A stretch of 64,000 nucleotides of DNA from Isoetes taiwanensis (GCA_021234155.1 JAJEKV010000040.1:8911541-8975540); one strand, 5' to 3'; counted from the stretch's first letter, positions 11,945 through 24,373 are shown. A program made the numbers and translations. The notes: generated by a model not told the origin, from the letters alone.

Positions 11945-12660
11945 GTGCCCCTGCACTATTTTGAACTGCAGTACTTGATGTTGGCTTCTTGCAGGTGCTT
12001 TTGGTTAATTGGAAAGGATGATGTTACTAGGATAGACCAACTGGACTATGCCTGGGTAGAAGCGACCAAGGAAATACACAACATCAAGACATACATAGCC
12101 AAATCAACCACAACAATGACTCATAGAGGTTTAAATTGTTTTTATGGTAGTTATTTGAAGGGAAATTGATCATCTTGTGCGAACAGGCACAACTTGAAGA
12201 ATGTGAAATATGTTATACTAAAGCCATTAAGGTCTGGTGGTGAAGCCATTAAGGTCTGGTCGATGAATTAATTTTTGAAGGTGATGGAGAATGGCTTAGT
12301 CGAAACATAAAGGAAGGTGACAACTTTGTAGTTGTAGCCAAGCAGGGCAATTGGGAGAATGCAGATTTTTATGTGGTGGAGTGTGTTAAGTCGTAGCATA
12401 TTCTTGATAAAATTGTACCTGGCAGTTGGATGGTTAGACCTTCAATGTTGATGAACATGTATTGGCTAGTTTGTACTATCCTATTAGACCTGATGGTAGT
12501 TGGGAGCTACTTGAAGATAAAAGTCTGACTTTTCAGCACAATCATCATAATCAAAAGATTAAGTTTGAGATAAATCAAATTCCTGGCACCAACAGATTTT
12601 CCCTTGAAGAGGCTACTCACTAGATGATCCATGATAGCCTACCATATGAAGGTTGACTAT
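11945..12660 (+). pseudogene. Unidentified decayed coding fragment
   Basis: Peptides with protein-like composition appear in successive plus-strand frames. The first is IDQLDYAWVEATKEIHN (about 12030-12085), then an EGDNFVVVAKQGNWENADF stretch (about 12310-12370). The third is VLASLYYPIRPDGSWELL, continuing with FEINQIPGTNRFSLEEATH to about 12620. In-frame stops and frame changes separate them. They look like one original protein in order, possibly the C-terminal part of a transposon or host protein. I do not recognise the family and give no function. Confidence 0.4.
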
Positions 12661-13242
12661 GATTTGGTCTGATTGTTTCTTCTTTTTAACAGATCTGTAA
12701 TCACTTGTTTGCATTGTAACATTATCTTAAATTTTGATGTCATATGAGAGACACTGCTTATGATCATATTTTGCACATGGAAAGGGCATGCAGCATAACT
12801 AGGAGTCAATACGAAAGATCATAATAATTTGATAACATGTTAACATAGAGTTATATACAGAAAGTGTACAAGAGTTTTCAAAATATAGAGTCATTGGAGT
12901 CATGAAAATTTAGAGGCATAGGAGTCATTCAGGAGCATGTCCAGCAACTGCCTTTGTACCTAGAGTGGAGCATTGCAGATATAATAGCTGAGACAAGATA
13001 GTTATTGAGAAAGTAATCTAGCATTTAAAATCTCATGCTCCAACCATACATCAGAGATATTGAATTGGGAAATAGTCTCTTCAATTGTATGGAAAGACAA
13101 GGAGTCCAATGCTAAAATCGCAAGGTCGTTCATATTAATTAAAAAAAAATAAAAAATGCAAGGTCATTGAAAATGCTGAAAACTCGGAAAACCTGGAAAA
13201 TTGCAAGATCAATGTTGACTCTCAGAAACTTGTACAACAAAA
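12661..13242. other. No gene seen
   Basis: AT-rich DNA without recognisable features. It leads into the palindrome array. Confidence 0.35.
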
Positions 13243-13385
13243 GTGTATTCCGGAATACACTTTGGATTTCGAGCAAAACCAAAAGTGTATTCTGGAATAC
13301 ATTTTGACTTTTAAGAAAAGCAAAAGTGTATTCCGGAATACAGTTCTGTTATTCTCGAATAGCAAAAGTGTATTCCGGAATACAA
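13243..13385. repeat. Array of four 18-bp palindromes every ~42 bp
   Basis: GTGTATTCCGGAATACAC at 13243-13260 is a perfect palindrome. Near-identical copies start at 13285, 13326 and 13368, giving spacings of 42, 41 and 42 bp. Each is preceded by CAAAA or AAAA. A fifth half-site, TTCTGGAATACA, lies near 13446. The DNA between palindromes is less conserved than the palindromes. This is either a decaying tandem repeat or a cluster of binding sites. Confidence 0.85.
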
Positions 13386-13720
13386 TTTTGGTACTTTGAA
13401 ATATTATATTTTAAAAAAAGGACACATTGTAACCTAAAAGTACCTTTTCTGGAATACAATCCAAGCTAACAAAATGTTGTGTAGGATGTACACTTAAATT
13501 AGTGGTTTTCTCTAAAAACATACTTCAAATAAATTCTAACTGTTAGGAAAAGTGTCACTTTGACATAGTCAATTTTCTCTTTGCACAAAAAAATGAGTGA
13601 TTTTGGGGGGGTCTAAATGCAATTTTATGACCAAAATAAATTTTTTTACCCTATTTAAGCTCTTTTTTTGGAAAAAAAGGAATCTTTAAGGAATATTCCT
13701 TTTGCTCCCGTTTCAATGAT

Positions 13721-14050
13721 TTGCTCCCGTTTAATACGCAATCTTGTTTTATGTGGCTGAGGAGATTACTAGAAGAAATTGGAATTTCTCAGAACCAATC
13801 TACCATATTGTGTACTGACAATACGAGCTGTATGGCAATAGCCAAGAATCCAGTGTTTCATGAGCGAGCAAAGCATATCGAAATGAATATGCACTTTATC
13901 CGAAATATCGTTTAAGACAAGACACTACAGCTGAAATATATACATACTACAGAACAGGTAGCTGACATACTCACCAAAGCTTTACGAGTGTCACAATTTT
14001 CATATTTGAAGTCAAGGCTATTAGTTGAAGGGAAAACTGAGAACACCGGC
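13721..14050 (+). pseudogene. Ty1/copia RNase H C-terminal fragment
   Basis: The peptide WLRRLLEEIGISQNQ, then TILCTDNTSCMAIAKNPVFH, RAKHIEMNMHFIRNIV and, after an in-frame TAA at about 13913, TTEQVADILTKAL is the standard end of plant copia pol (RNase H). The DILTK box and the conserved Asp of CTDN are present. Everything upstream in gag-pol is missing. A purine stretch GAAGGGGAA then TGTTAGAATTTG at about 14083 looks like the PPT and the start of the 3' LTR. Confidence 0.88.
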
Positions 14051-14082
14051 AATAGGCAATAGAGAATTTGCCATGAAGGGGA

Positions 14083-14510
14083 ATGTTAGAATTTGAAGGT
14101 CATGGCAAATATAGTGTTGAAGCAGAAACCAAATGGAAGTCCTAAAGTTGAATATTAAGTCGTCTAGTGGGAAGACAATGCAAAATTGGCAAAACGTGTG
14201 ATAAATAAGGAAAGAACCGATATTCTAAGGTTTTTTCGGTGGGAACATCAACGCCAAATACAAGGAGATAGAAGAGCAAGTTGGATCGGAAGGAGTCATG
14301 TGGAGGCGATCTGTTGCAAGTCGGAATTGGCTTGTTTGGGAACAGCTTGGGCTCTCGGCTATAATTTGAGCATCTAGGGTGGCCGCCATAGTGCACAGCT
14401 GAATAACTGGTGGTATAAAAGTTCATTGATAAAACCTTGCTGTCCATTGTGTTATTGTATATCCGTTATAGAGATTGAGAAATAAAGCAAAGCTAGAAAT
14501 ATAGATACTG
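14083..14510 (+). mobile_element. Probable copia 3' LTR
   Basis: It begins with TGTTAGAATTTGAAGG directly after a purine-rich tract and the copia pol end. It contains a late AATAAAG. The far end could not be fixed because no second LTR is in the window. Confidence 0.45.
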
Positions 14511-15430
14511 TTGTTGAAAGTTTTTTTTTAACAAAGGGAATTTTGGAGGAATCTCACAAAATACTGTATGGGTACTGTTTTGAGGGCTTGAGGAATTAAA
14601 CCGCCTTTTGGTTTATAAATGGATGCCAAATGGGTACATGGATAAATGGCTCTTTGGAGAGGACTCACACCATAAGGCATTGCCTTGGGACACGAAATGC
14701 CAATAGCTATGGATGCTACTAGGAAATAAGTGGACTTTGTATTTAGTACTGAATCATATAGATAAAGTGAGAACAATTAATTGCTATTCATGATTTAATT
14801 CACAATCTCTCCTGAATATGTCATTGGTCCTTGAGCTACTAAGTAAATCGCAACAGCCCTTGTCACAGACATCTGAAATGAAGCTCCTGAATCCTAATAT
14901 AAGTATTCTTGTTCCCAGGCAATGCCTTTGATATATAGGAATAACTATTATGATTTCCTTTTTAAATTTTCAAATTATGTAGACTACTAGCTGTAGTGTC
15001 TCAATATGATATGGTGGTAATTTATTTGGCCACCTCTAGTGTTTGCTGTGCCACCTCATGATACCTCTGCTTTGGTTTTGCATCTCCCTCAATTCTTGTC
15101 AAGAACCAGATTTTCCTGAATACCAAACAAGTTTTTATTTCATTCATCTGTACACTTCTACTCAAGTGTATCCACTGCTTGATACTCAAGCTGCTGTCCT
15201 TACCATGAGAAGGATAAAAACTATATGACCATACTGCTGTCAGAAGCATTCAACTGCCAAATTTACCCATGAAATCGTGGGAGTCCAAATCGCTAATTTC
15301 TTGCTTCAATTGGCTGCATGGGCCTGCTTCTCTTTGAAATGACTTGTACATTGGTGAGTGACTGCAACAAGAAGCTAATAATTGGCGGGTGATCCCATTG
15401 CCAAGAACCACAACTCCTATGGAGTGCCTC
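14511..15430. other. 3' flank of the EDM2-like gene
   Basis: No further EDM2 exon was found here. I looked for the continuation of the protein into a methyltransferase-like region and saw none. The part nearest 15430 is likely 3' UTR. Confidence 0.4.
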
Positions 15431-18205
15431 TCATGCAGCATTTGGAAAGATGATATGGTTCCGGGGTGGGGCACCCAATAAGGGGTCAAGATCATGTTTC
15501 CTGGTAAGTAAATAATCAACATGTCAAAATGGATCAACCAATATTATTAACTAGCGAGCAAATTCTGTTGAATGTAAAGCTACTTACAAACAATACAAAA
15601 ACGGCGTAGGAAACACCCAACCTCTGACCTCTTGTGGATCATCAAGAGGACGAATATCATTTATAAACCGTATCTTGCTGCATGAACATATAAAAGTTTA
15701 AACAATGGGTGAGCAGAACAACATAAAAGTAGTATTTTCTTTGAGAAAATGCTCACTTTGCGACACAGTGGCGATGCCATGCCCGAGGACAACGGCGGCA
15801 TGGAATCAGCTTGGTTTGTTCATTTTCACTTTGCTCACGCCCCTTGCACTTCACACATTTGTGCAAAGGACATTGAAATACTCCTCGGTCTCTTCTAGAA
15901 AGTAAAGATGGTGGAAGACAGGATAAATGATAAAAACAACCACAATCTTGCATGGAACATTTATACACCTGGAAAAGAAGTTTTACAATCTTTAAGATTT
16001 ATTAAGGTGACCGTGAGCCAAAGATGAATAGTGGTTACAGCCAGAAACTACTTACCTCCTTCTGTGCACCATCGGAGAAACCAAGCTTTCCACACGTAAA
16101 GCATTGATGCTGATTGTATTTACAATTCAAGCATATAAATGGTGCAGTCTGCGAGATCGTTAGAAGTTAAAGGATAAGAGATGTAACATAAAATGCTTAG
16201 TAAAAAGCCATATAATATTTCGATCATATAACCTTCGCATCTGGGAGACAAATTGACGAACAACTTGGCTCTGGTATGAAATGAAACGAGCGCAAACATA
16301 AGCCTTCACAACTGCTTACAAGCAATATTCATGGCAGTGTTAAAACCTGTTAATCGCAAAGCATTTCTACCAGCAATCCATTAAAAAATCTACATAGTTT
16401 TTAGACATTCTAGCATGATAACTATCTACCGGAAATTGGAAATGGATGATGGAAAAAAGGGAAGTGTCAGTCAATAAAGCCATGTAAACACCAGTGTGCT
16501 GTGTGTAATAAAACTAGACGATCAATACCTTGCATTACATGTACAAGCACAAACCAAAGAACGTGAAACTCAATGCAGCAAGCTGTTGTATTAAGAGAGT
16601 TGCAAAGCTGCATACCATACAAGATCCCCACCATCATCACAAATAGCACACACGGAACTTGTATTGTCATTATTTTCCTCGTTCTGAGGCATTGCTCCAC
16701 TACCATGACCCTCTGCCAATCCAAATATTTCCAAGAACTTCATAACATTCTGCAGCAAAGCAATTAATCAAGCTGTCAATCCAATGACCAAAATTTGTCA
16801 GCAATCTCGACCAATGTCATACAAACAGTTCAAAATTGAGCATGCACAAGCATTTACAATCAATGGCTGGGCCACAACAAGATTTGAACTTGTGCTCCAA
16901 CTCTACTTAAAAAAGGCTGTCTGAAATTATGTTAGGGTGCTAGTACCCTTCCAATACCAATACAGGCATATACTATGGAACTATAGCACATTAATATGGA
17001 AGTATTCATTATGTCCTGGTTAGTATGCTTTTATGGTTAAATACCTTTTAAATAGAGGGCTGCTAACCAAATAGAGGGCTGCTAACCAAATCAGCTGTTG
17101 CCTTTAGAATCAACTATAATTGACATCTTAATATGAAGATGATAGTGCTTACCAGCATGCTTCTCAATTTCGCATCTCCGTTGAGAATTTTGTCCACCAG
17201 GGCATGATGTTGAAGAAGATCATTCTCATTAGCCTCAAGTTTTGCATGACTAGCAATAGAAAACCAAGTCAGAGACCGCCTACTGTCGCTAACTCGGAAT
17301 TTGATATTTGTACCTTCTCAGATAGTCCAATGCTGCTTCCTTTGTACAAGGCCAATTGTATTTGAGAAAATGTAGAAAGTGCGCAACGAGAAATGCACAT
17401 CTGAAATGTTCTACGAAATCATCGGCAGGCTTTCTAAGTTCTATCCTAAAAATTCCAAAAGAGGTTAGAACATAAACTGACTTTGACAAACAGAGGTTTG
17501 AAGAGAAAAAACAGTTTCACATTGCACATTTCGAAGCCAATATGAGCAGCCAACTAAGAAACCAGTATGATTAACAAGTAAAAATATACTGCAAATATTG
17601 AAGATTCAGGTAAAGATATGCTTTATGAGCATTTCTACTCACTCAAAACCACCCTGAACTTACCGTTCACTAGAAGGGCCCTTCACTAAAAAGCAAGGAA
17701 TATGTTCCAATTCCACTTTCCATGTATGGATCTCCGAAACAAGGCCATCAATAGGTGTGGCCACATAGTATCTCGGCTTTTCAAAATCCTCATCAATGGG
17801 GTCGCCTTCATATGGAACTTGCTCAATTGAAACGCAAATTCCTCCACCATCATATATCACAAAATCATCCAGACGTTTGGCAGGTAAAGTTGCAAGTTCA
17901 AGCATTGCCGCTGATTCCAACCTTGATGTTGATCTTTCAACTTCCATAATGCCATTAGAATTACTTGTATACCCAGCATGAGATTTTAGATAATAACCTT
18001 CTTCTCCCTGTATTGACGTATCCATATTTGCTTCTTTGGTTTGCTGATATAGTTCCAGGCAATGTTTTTCCAGCTCTTGCAAGCTCTCAAAGCCCCCAAA
18101 AAAACCATTTTTCCGCAGTTCGGTTTCCGAAGAGTCTAGATGAAGGAGGTAATATGGATTAGGGGAAGAAGAAATTGTAGATATCACTGCCAATGTTCTG
18201 GCCAT
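15431..18205 (-). CDS. EDM2-like PHD-finger protein, nine exons, short form
   Basis: EDM2 family proteins are plant nuclear regulators that read histone marks with PHD fingers and control heterochromatin-associated transcript processing. My model joins 18205-17664, 17445-17314, 17249-17153, 16749-16616, 16311-16233, 16148-16056, 15968-15757, 15677-15588 and 15500-15431. All introns are GT-AG, phases agree throughout, and the product is 482 residues. The N-terminal region contains the EDM2-type DDF...VSIEQVP block. Exon 4/5 builds the PHD start VCAICDDGGDLVCCEG and LCLRSFH. Exon 6 has the CKYNQHQCFTCGKLGFSDG box. Exon 7 has CGCFYHLSCLPP, CPLHKCVKCKG and CRRCPRAWHRHC. The end LYCLKHDLDPLLGAPP matches the family, then a TGA follows soon after. 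Arabidopsis EDM2 is over 1,200 residues with a methyltransferase-like C-terminal half that is absent here, so this is a short paralogue or a C-terminally truncated gene. The ATG is the first in a long open first exon. Confidence 0.88.
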
Positions 18206-20041
18206 GGCAAACGTTTTGAAGCAGAATGCAATGCAAATGGAGTTCTAACTACTTAATCCATTCAAACCGAATATTCGTAACACGATCTAAGAAAAATGAC
18301 CTTGAACAGCGCCCTCCGGCCAGAAAACACAGGTTGATCTTTACTGTGATGATGCATGCGCAGGCAACACGCTTAAATGAAGCTGCAGGTTGGTCGTCAG
18401 AGTCCTTTTCAGACAGGTATCTATCAATCAAGACAGGTGTGAATTTGTAATCCTAAACTTTGGGGTTAAGGGAGTTTTTAAGCATTGATTTAGATACATA
18501 CACAAGCGGGTTTTTTTTGCTACCCTTTGACGGCAAATGTCATACTCCCCTTACGTATAAGTTTGAAAGTGGTTTTTTTGCCGTCTTTTGAAGGCAGATG
18601 TCATACTCCTCTTACGTATAAGTGCACCCGAGCTCTAGTGTGAAAGGTAACCTCAAAAAATCCTATAGTGTCTAGTCTTGAGCAAACATATGGGAGCTTG
18701 AAGACCTTCAAGAAAATCCATGAAAATGATGGGAAACCTGAGGGAATCTAGTGGAAAGTTAAGGAAATTCTGGGAATATGTTGAGGGAATCCAAGAAACC
18801 ATAAAAGCTTTAAGGGAGCCCAAGGGGATCTTGATGCGATCTAAGGGAATCCGATCTAAGGGAATCTGATGGCACCTTGAGGGCATCTTAACAAATTCGA
18901 GAATATCTTGGATGAGCCTCAGAGGACAAGAGAAAATCGTGAAAGGATTTCAATGAATTGGGTATTCCTAGGTGATTTAATTACAAGTTCTGATCTGGCA
19001 AATGTCTCAAACAGGCACAAATACCCCTTCCTCACCTGGCACTATTATATGCAGTAGGAGCAGGTCTCCGTTGGGGATAATTATAGGGAGGATAATTATG
19101 TCAATTCTAGAATGATAGATTGAACCTTATCTAGTCACAAAGTGTGGCTTATTAAAAAGTATTTTGTGATTTCTAATAGACAGGTTAAATTGTGCTTATT
19201 CACATTATTAGATCCATTTAATGGTGGTTAAGGACATACAAAAACGCTCCTGAAACTTCACATATACATGTGGATAAAACATGAGCAATAACTGTAGATG
19301 AACATATATATGAGTATGAACAAACCATACAACAACTTTAGATGAAACTCATGTCTATTTATCTAATTGGCTTGAACAATTAACACCAAATGTTTTAACA
19401 TAGCATTAATAAGTTTCTTCTAAAACTCTAACAAGATTTTTGATGCCATAATGGCTACATGGATTCACACTAGCAGTGCACTATTTTGCAACACATTCTC
19501 AAAAATTATATTCCTGAACGAGTACTTTTATATCTCTTTAAATCATTGAATGATTTTTTATATTCACTTGATGGCAATAATAGCCTGAGGGGCTCCTTAA
19601 AAGCCTGAGATATATATTGATATAAAGAAATAATTAACTAGTGGTAACGCACGCTTGGGACAAAAGGTTGGATGCAATTGGATGAGAAGAGTGACAGGAA
19701 ATAAGCAAGAAGAATAAAAATAATGGCATTAACAATGCTTAGCATAGCAGAACAAATGTTGCAATTAAAGAAGGATTAAAAATTTGAAATAAAGAAATAT
19801 ATTGATAAGCAAATGTTGCGAATAAAGAAGGTTAAAATTTGAAATAAAGAAGAGCAACTCTCATACCCTAACAACGCATGCATTTACCTATACTGCACTC
19901 AATGAAATTTTATTTGCACTTCATGATTCATTGTAGCACGGCAAAATTGACATCTACCCCTTTTTTTCTATCCAAATGCACATAAGCTAAAATGGCCTTG
20001 TTGATCATATTGTTGAAAGGTCTTGTTTATGATAACGCTTC
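18206..20041. other. Upstream of EDM2-like gene; no gene
   Basis: The promoter of the EDM2-like gene should lie in the first few hundred bases, but I see no decisive TATA box. A short tandem duplication sits at 18508-18632. Around 18810-18880 GATCTAAGGGAATC-type words repeat. The rest is AT-rich without features. Confidence 0.4.
18508..18632. repeat. Tandem duplication, ~62-bp unit
   Basis: Two consecutive units each carry a T-run, a TGC...CGTC/TTTGA...GGCA block, ATGTCATACTCC and CTTACGTATAAGT. They differ by a few substitutions. Confidence 0.75.
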
Positions 20042-20058
20042 ATGCATGTGCAAGTCCT

Positions 20059-20919
20059 CCTTTTAAGGTGGGATCTGGATATTTGGCAGAAGGTGTTCTA
20101 AAGTCTTCCTCCAATAGCACAAGTGGATGACCCCCAGCCTTGGGTAGTTCATGAGCGTGTCAAAGCAGATAAGTTGGTGAATTCCATGTACAAGGTCTTG
20201 CTTACTGCTGACGTCTTGCCTCCTTTATCCAAGTGGCCTCTGGTCATTCCTAGGGACCGGTAGAAAGTAGTATGGAAATGGGTATGGGATAAATTGCTTC
20301 ATCCTGAAGTATCTGTTTTATGGTGGCAAGTCATTCATCATTGTCTGCGTGTTAATATTCTGGTGCACAGATTTCGTCCAGACGTATCTGCACTTTGTCC
20401 CTTATGTGCACAGAGGGACGAGACAATTGAGCATTGCTTCTTCCTGTGTAGACATGTCAGGCATGCTTGGTTGTGGCTTCAAGGCCTCTTTCGTTGCAAT
20501 TTGAACATCTAGCAGGTGTTATTAGCAGTCTATCCAAATGGTTGGGAAAATTTGGCAAAAAGGGCATTTCATTTGGCTTCTGCATGGATCATTTGATCCA
20601 TTTGGAAAAGAAGGAATCTTCTCATATTCAAATATCTTGCTTGTTCAGATGCACAGGTTCTTCTTGATGCCCAACAACGAATTATCAAAGCATTCAGGTG
20701 CTTATCAATTGCTAATGAGGTAAAGAGCCGTATTTGGGAGCACTATCTTCAGATTCATACTTACTCATAAGATTTTGCTTGCTCTTTATATTGTTTAGGT
20801 ATTGTATTTGCGTGGGGTGGATTTGCTCTGGTGGACATTCTCTCCACTGAGTTTTTAGTCCCCATTGTACTTTGTAACTTTCTCTGGATAATAAAGGCTC
20901 AAGTCCTTCAAAAAAAAAA
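20059..20919 (+). mobile_element. 5'-truncated LINE with poly-A tail and TSD
   Basis: The segment ends in AATAAAGGCTC...A10 (tail to 20920). It is flanked by 17-bp direct repeats, ATGCATGTGCAAGTCCT at 20042-20058 and ATGCAGGTGCAAGTCCT at 20920-20936, with one mismatch. At 20294-20512 it encodes a reverse-transcriptase zinc-binding region (WWQVIHHCLRVNILVHRF, then CPLCAQRDETIEHCFFLC), the C-terminus of plant LINE ORF2. RT and endonuclease are missing, as expected for a target-primed, 5'-truncated copy. Confidence 0.87.
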
Positions 20920-20936
20920 ATGCAGGTGCAAGTCCT

Positions 20937-21870
20937 GCCATGCTTCCAGTAGATAAAGTTAACTCAGTCCCATATCATTGAATTGGAATCCAAGAATTTC
21001 AATGGTGGTCTCTGAGGATTATCACTCTTGATCTTACGTTCTCCAAAATTTTCATATAAATTGCACAAAACATTTGCTGTGATACGATCCTGTTCAATCT
21101 TCCATCAATAGTTCTTGCAGAATTAGCTAATAATCTTTGTTGATATTTGGGATACATCTAAAATGCTAGCAAAAGACTCTGATTAGGTACCCATTACAAA
21201 AAAATCTTTGTCATCGTGGCACCTCTGTTGTGCATAAGTTGCAAGCAGAGCCATTTGTATTTTTGCTTTTCTACATTCTCAGTTCATATTAATGAGATCC
21301 AATGTATAGACCTACAGAGCTATGCAATGAACCTTAATTTGAAAATCTGCTTCATCTCATTCTGGACATTGTTATATTCTATCAAATGGCCAAGGAGGTG
21401 GCTTAAGTGCACAGTGGCCTTCCGGCATCCTTTCAAGCAACAAGCTTGTCAATGGGGCGAGGATCAGAATGGAATGGTGGTCTACCCAGTTCACGTTTGG
21501 TGGTCTGCCCAGTTCACGTTTCTTCTTCTGATGAGTACGTCTAATAACAGGTTCTACATTGTGTGAAACTAGAACCGCTAAAGCAAATGCTTGTATGATT
21601 GACATTGGAGATTGAAAACTAAGTGAGAAAAGTCCCTCGTGGAGAGGCGTCAAACTCATTCTTGCCTTCATATATCCCTTTCCCTATAAGATTTCAAAAT
21701 ACAGTCCAATCAGAAAGCTGAAAGTTTCAGAGGCTAGAGCAAATTAAATCCTATTGAGATAATGTGGCGATATTGCTTGCTAGGTTAGATAGGAAATTGT
21801 TCATTTGGTTAAGGTCTTATGCAATAAATCAACACAACATCTTGTTTGGATAGAATTGCCAAACAAGTAT
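20937..21870. other. No gene seen
   Basis: The stretch lies between the LINE and the chromovirus LTR. A short direct repeat, GGTGGTCTACCCAGTTCACG and GGTGGTCTGCCCAGTTCACG, occurs at about 21475-21520. Confidence 0.4.
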
Positions 21871-23495
21871 TGTGACGCTCCCTACTAAATATACGGCTCC
21901 CAGCCGTACACTCCGTAGGAAATCCTCTATCCGGTCCTCCGACCGCACGGGCCCTCCGTCTATCCCGCACTCAGGGACCACCGTAGTGCGGGAAGGGGAC
22001 ACGAAGGTGTTTTGCGCGCCCTTCCCCTATGGGCTCCTATCACAACGGAAGCATAAGCATCGTCAGAACTAGCAACAACAATACATCATGCTACCTCGAA
22101 GGGTAGCTCATCCACATATCCATAGCTACAAGGAACATAATCATATGCCATAAAACATGAGAGCTCCTACCCGTGGCCCCGACTCATAAGGAGGTAGACT
22201 GACTGGATAGGCCTCAAGATAGAGCAGACTGAGTCATAACAATGGCGGGACTGGCTATAGACAATGGCTAGGGTTGACCACTCCATCCGCCCCTCCTGTG
22301 CATACTTTGCAGATGGGGTAGATCAAGCTCTGGCGTGACTCTAGCCTTCCGGGCAATCCTATGGCATCACCCATCGGGACTACTCCAGGTTGCATCTCCC
22401 TGGCCCGTCGAGGCAGGAAGGGTTGCATCTCCCCTTCCCGGGGTTTGGAGGTTCCACGGGCGGCTAGAGAATCGTGGCGACACACGACTCGTACCCGACT
22501 TAACCCCCCAAAACAAGAGCCAAGCCGACACTTGCAACTCTTGAGAGGCAGGGCGACACCATTGTCCCAGGAGGTGTCGGACCCATGCTCGGCCCACACG
22601 AAGTGACTGACCATAAGCCTAGCCCACTATGGGATCCCCCGTAGCCCCCGCTCGATAGGGATCCTCCCTCCGTATTGCCTCTAGCCCCGTTGTGTAGTGC
22701 TGAGTCACACCATAGCCTCCATAGCCCGGTGGGTTCCTATGCACATGCTGCAACTAATAGGAACTAAGGGATCTACACTAGGAGCATACTACATATGGCC
22801 CTAGGTCTCTACCCCCTTTCCCAATACAAGAGGAGCAACATGATCAACCAACATCACATACATCATATCATGATAAACATCATAAGAACATCTTAACCTA
22901 ATCATACATATCTAACTTACAGTTAGGGTTCCTTGATTAAGATTCAAGATGTTCAACAAGGGTTCTATGATGGCTCTACTCTAGATACAACATACAACCC
23001 CATCTGGAGTGCTATCTTCCAGATGAACTACTACGAACTCTACTCCACCTACCTGCTCCAGAAGTTGCTTCCTCCCATTCCTGGCGTCTCCATGCTCCTT
23101 GACGTGGGTCGAAGCCTTGCTCCCTCTACGATCATGCACACCCTTCGGGGGCTGCTGCACCAAGCTATGCTACGACAAACGATGCTCGAAACGGGGTTTC
23201 GGGCGCATAGATAAGTGTTCAGGTGCTAGAGTCAGGAAAAGGGTCTAGGGTTAGGGTTTGAGCTAATATAGGTTAGGGTCCACATGGAATGCCACGTGGC
23301 ACCAATAGGATGGGGCCGTGTGGCAGTTGCCCAATAGGATAAGGCCATGTGGAGATGGGCCTTATCCTAAGGTTATCTAAGTTAAACCATTAACTTAGAT
23401 ATCTGCCCCTTATCACTTCTAAGGTATACAAGGCTACATGTGTAGACTTGTAGGAATATACGTATTTATGGCGTATATTCCCCTGGAACGTCACA
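21871..23495 (-). repeat. Chromovirus 3' LTR (complete)
   Basis: A 1,625-bp LTR bounded by TGTGACG and CGTCACA. Its first 657 bases match 33491-34147. The same family forms the LTRs at 35972-37599 and 49808-51453 and the split one at 42346/53701. Confidence 0.92.
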
Positions 23496-23510
23496 TTCTC
23501 CCCCCCTTAG
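23496..23510 (-). other. Polypurine tract
   Basis: On the minus strand CTAAGGGGGGGAGAA lies directly before the LTR start TGTGACG. This position and composition are those of a plus-strand-primer PPT. Confidence 0.85.
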
Positions 23511-24373
23511 GACAATGCTGTCCTCGGCATTGCGCTAAGGTGACGAACCTACACTATTCCTGCAGAAAACAACATAAGTATACAACTTTACTTAAAACGA
23601 TTAACTTCTTATTAAACAGTTAATTGTCAAAATTTAGGCTATATTTGTACCTATACAAAATTATATAGCCTTAACAAGGTTACTCCCTATAATAAATCAA
23701 AACATTACTATAAGAGTTATTAGGGTTCATAATTTAAATCTAAATCATGGTTCCCCTATCTTCTCGTAATGCACCCCTCTTCGATGCTCGCTTCTCACTT
23801 GCCTGCACGAGTAGCACATTACGTTAGTTTAATTAATAAGTTTGTGGTTTTAGGGGACCACCCCCCTTACCTACCTCCTTGAGTCGAACTACTAGCTTAA
23901 GGTTACCCTACTACCTTGCACTCGATCATGGCCCTTTCGGATTTGAGCTTAAGGACCATTTAATATGATCCTATCATCGCCCATGATCAAGTGCTACCTT
24001 GTACTCGGTTACCCGGTGCCGAGTATCCCTAGTGCATCATGCCCCAAGGGTTTTAAGCTAAGGAACGTCTCACGATCCCATCATCGCGCATGATCACTTT
24101 GACCTTCACCGTGACCCCCCTATGGCCAGGTGTGCGAGCCCCGCATCGTGGCATAGAGAGCATCCGATCGATGTCCCATCATCGCGCACCATGCCTCACT
24201 TCCTCTCTCACATGACCCTATTGGTCATGCGCACCTCTTGGTGCATGTTGGCCTAGAGAATGCCTTAAAGGCGTATCTCATCATCGCCTACACGTTCCAA
24301 GATTCTGGCATATGTATTCCACTAGCTAGAATACATCTGCCAGAGCTAAAGGCTAACTAAGAAACATACTAAG
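23511..24373 (-). other. Chromovirus 3' untranslated region with repeats
   Basis: A non-coding segment between integrase stop and PPT. ATCATCGC occurs at 23973, 24080, 24178 and 24280, spaced about 100 bp, in wider similar contexts. The truncated second copy keeps the same motif at about 37920, 38018 and 38115. Confidence 0.6.

Noticed and set aside
13243-13385. CRISPR-like array
   Set aside because: Units are 18-bp palindromes with decayed spacers in plant DNA, with no cas genes and no unique spacer set.
14528-15249. Additional EDM2 exons
   Set aside because: No family motif was found on the minus strand in this stretch, and the upstream exon ends in a stop without a usable donor.
22255-22614. 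119-codon ORF inside the chromovirus LTR, with similar ORFs at 33888 and 50205
   Set aside because: These are parallel frames in LTR copies without domains; several frames are open in the same stretch.
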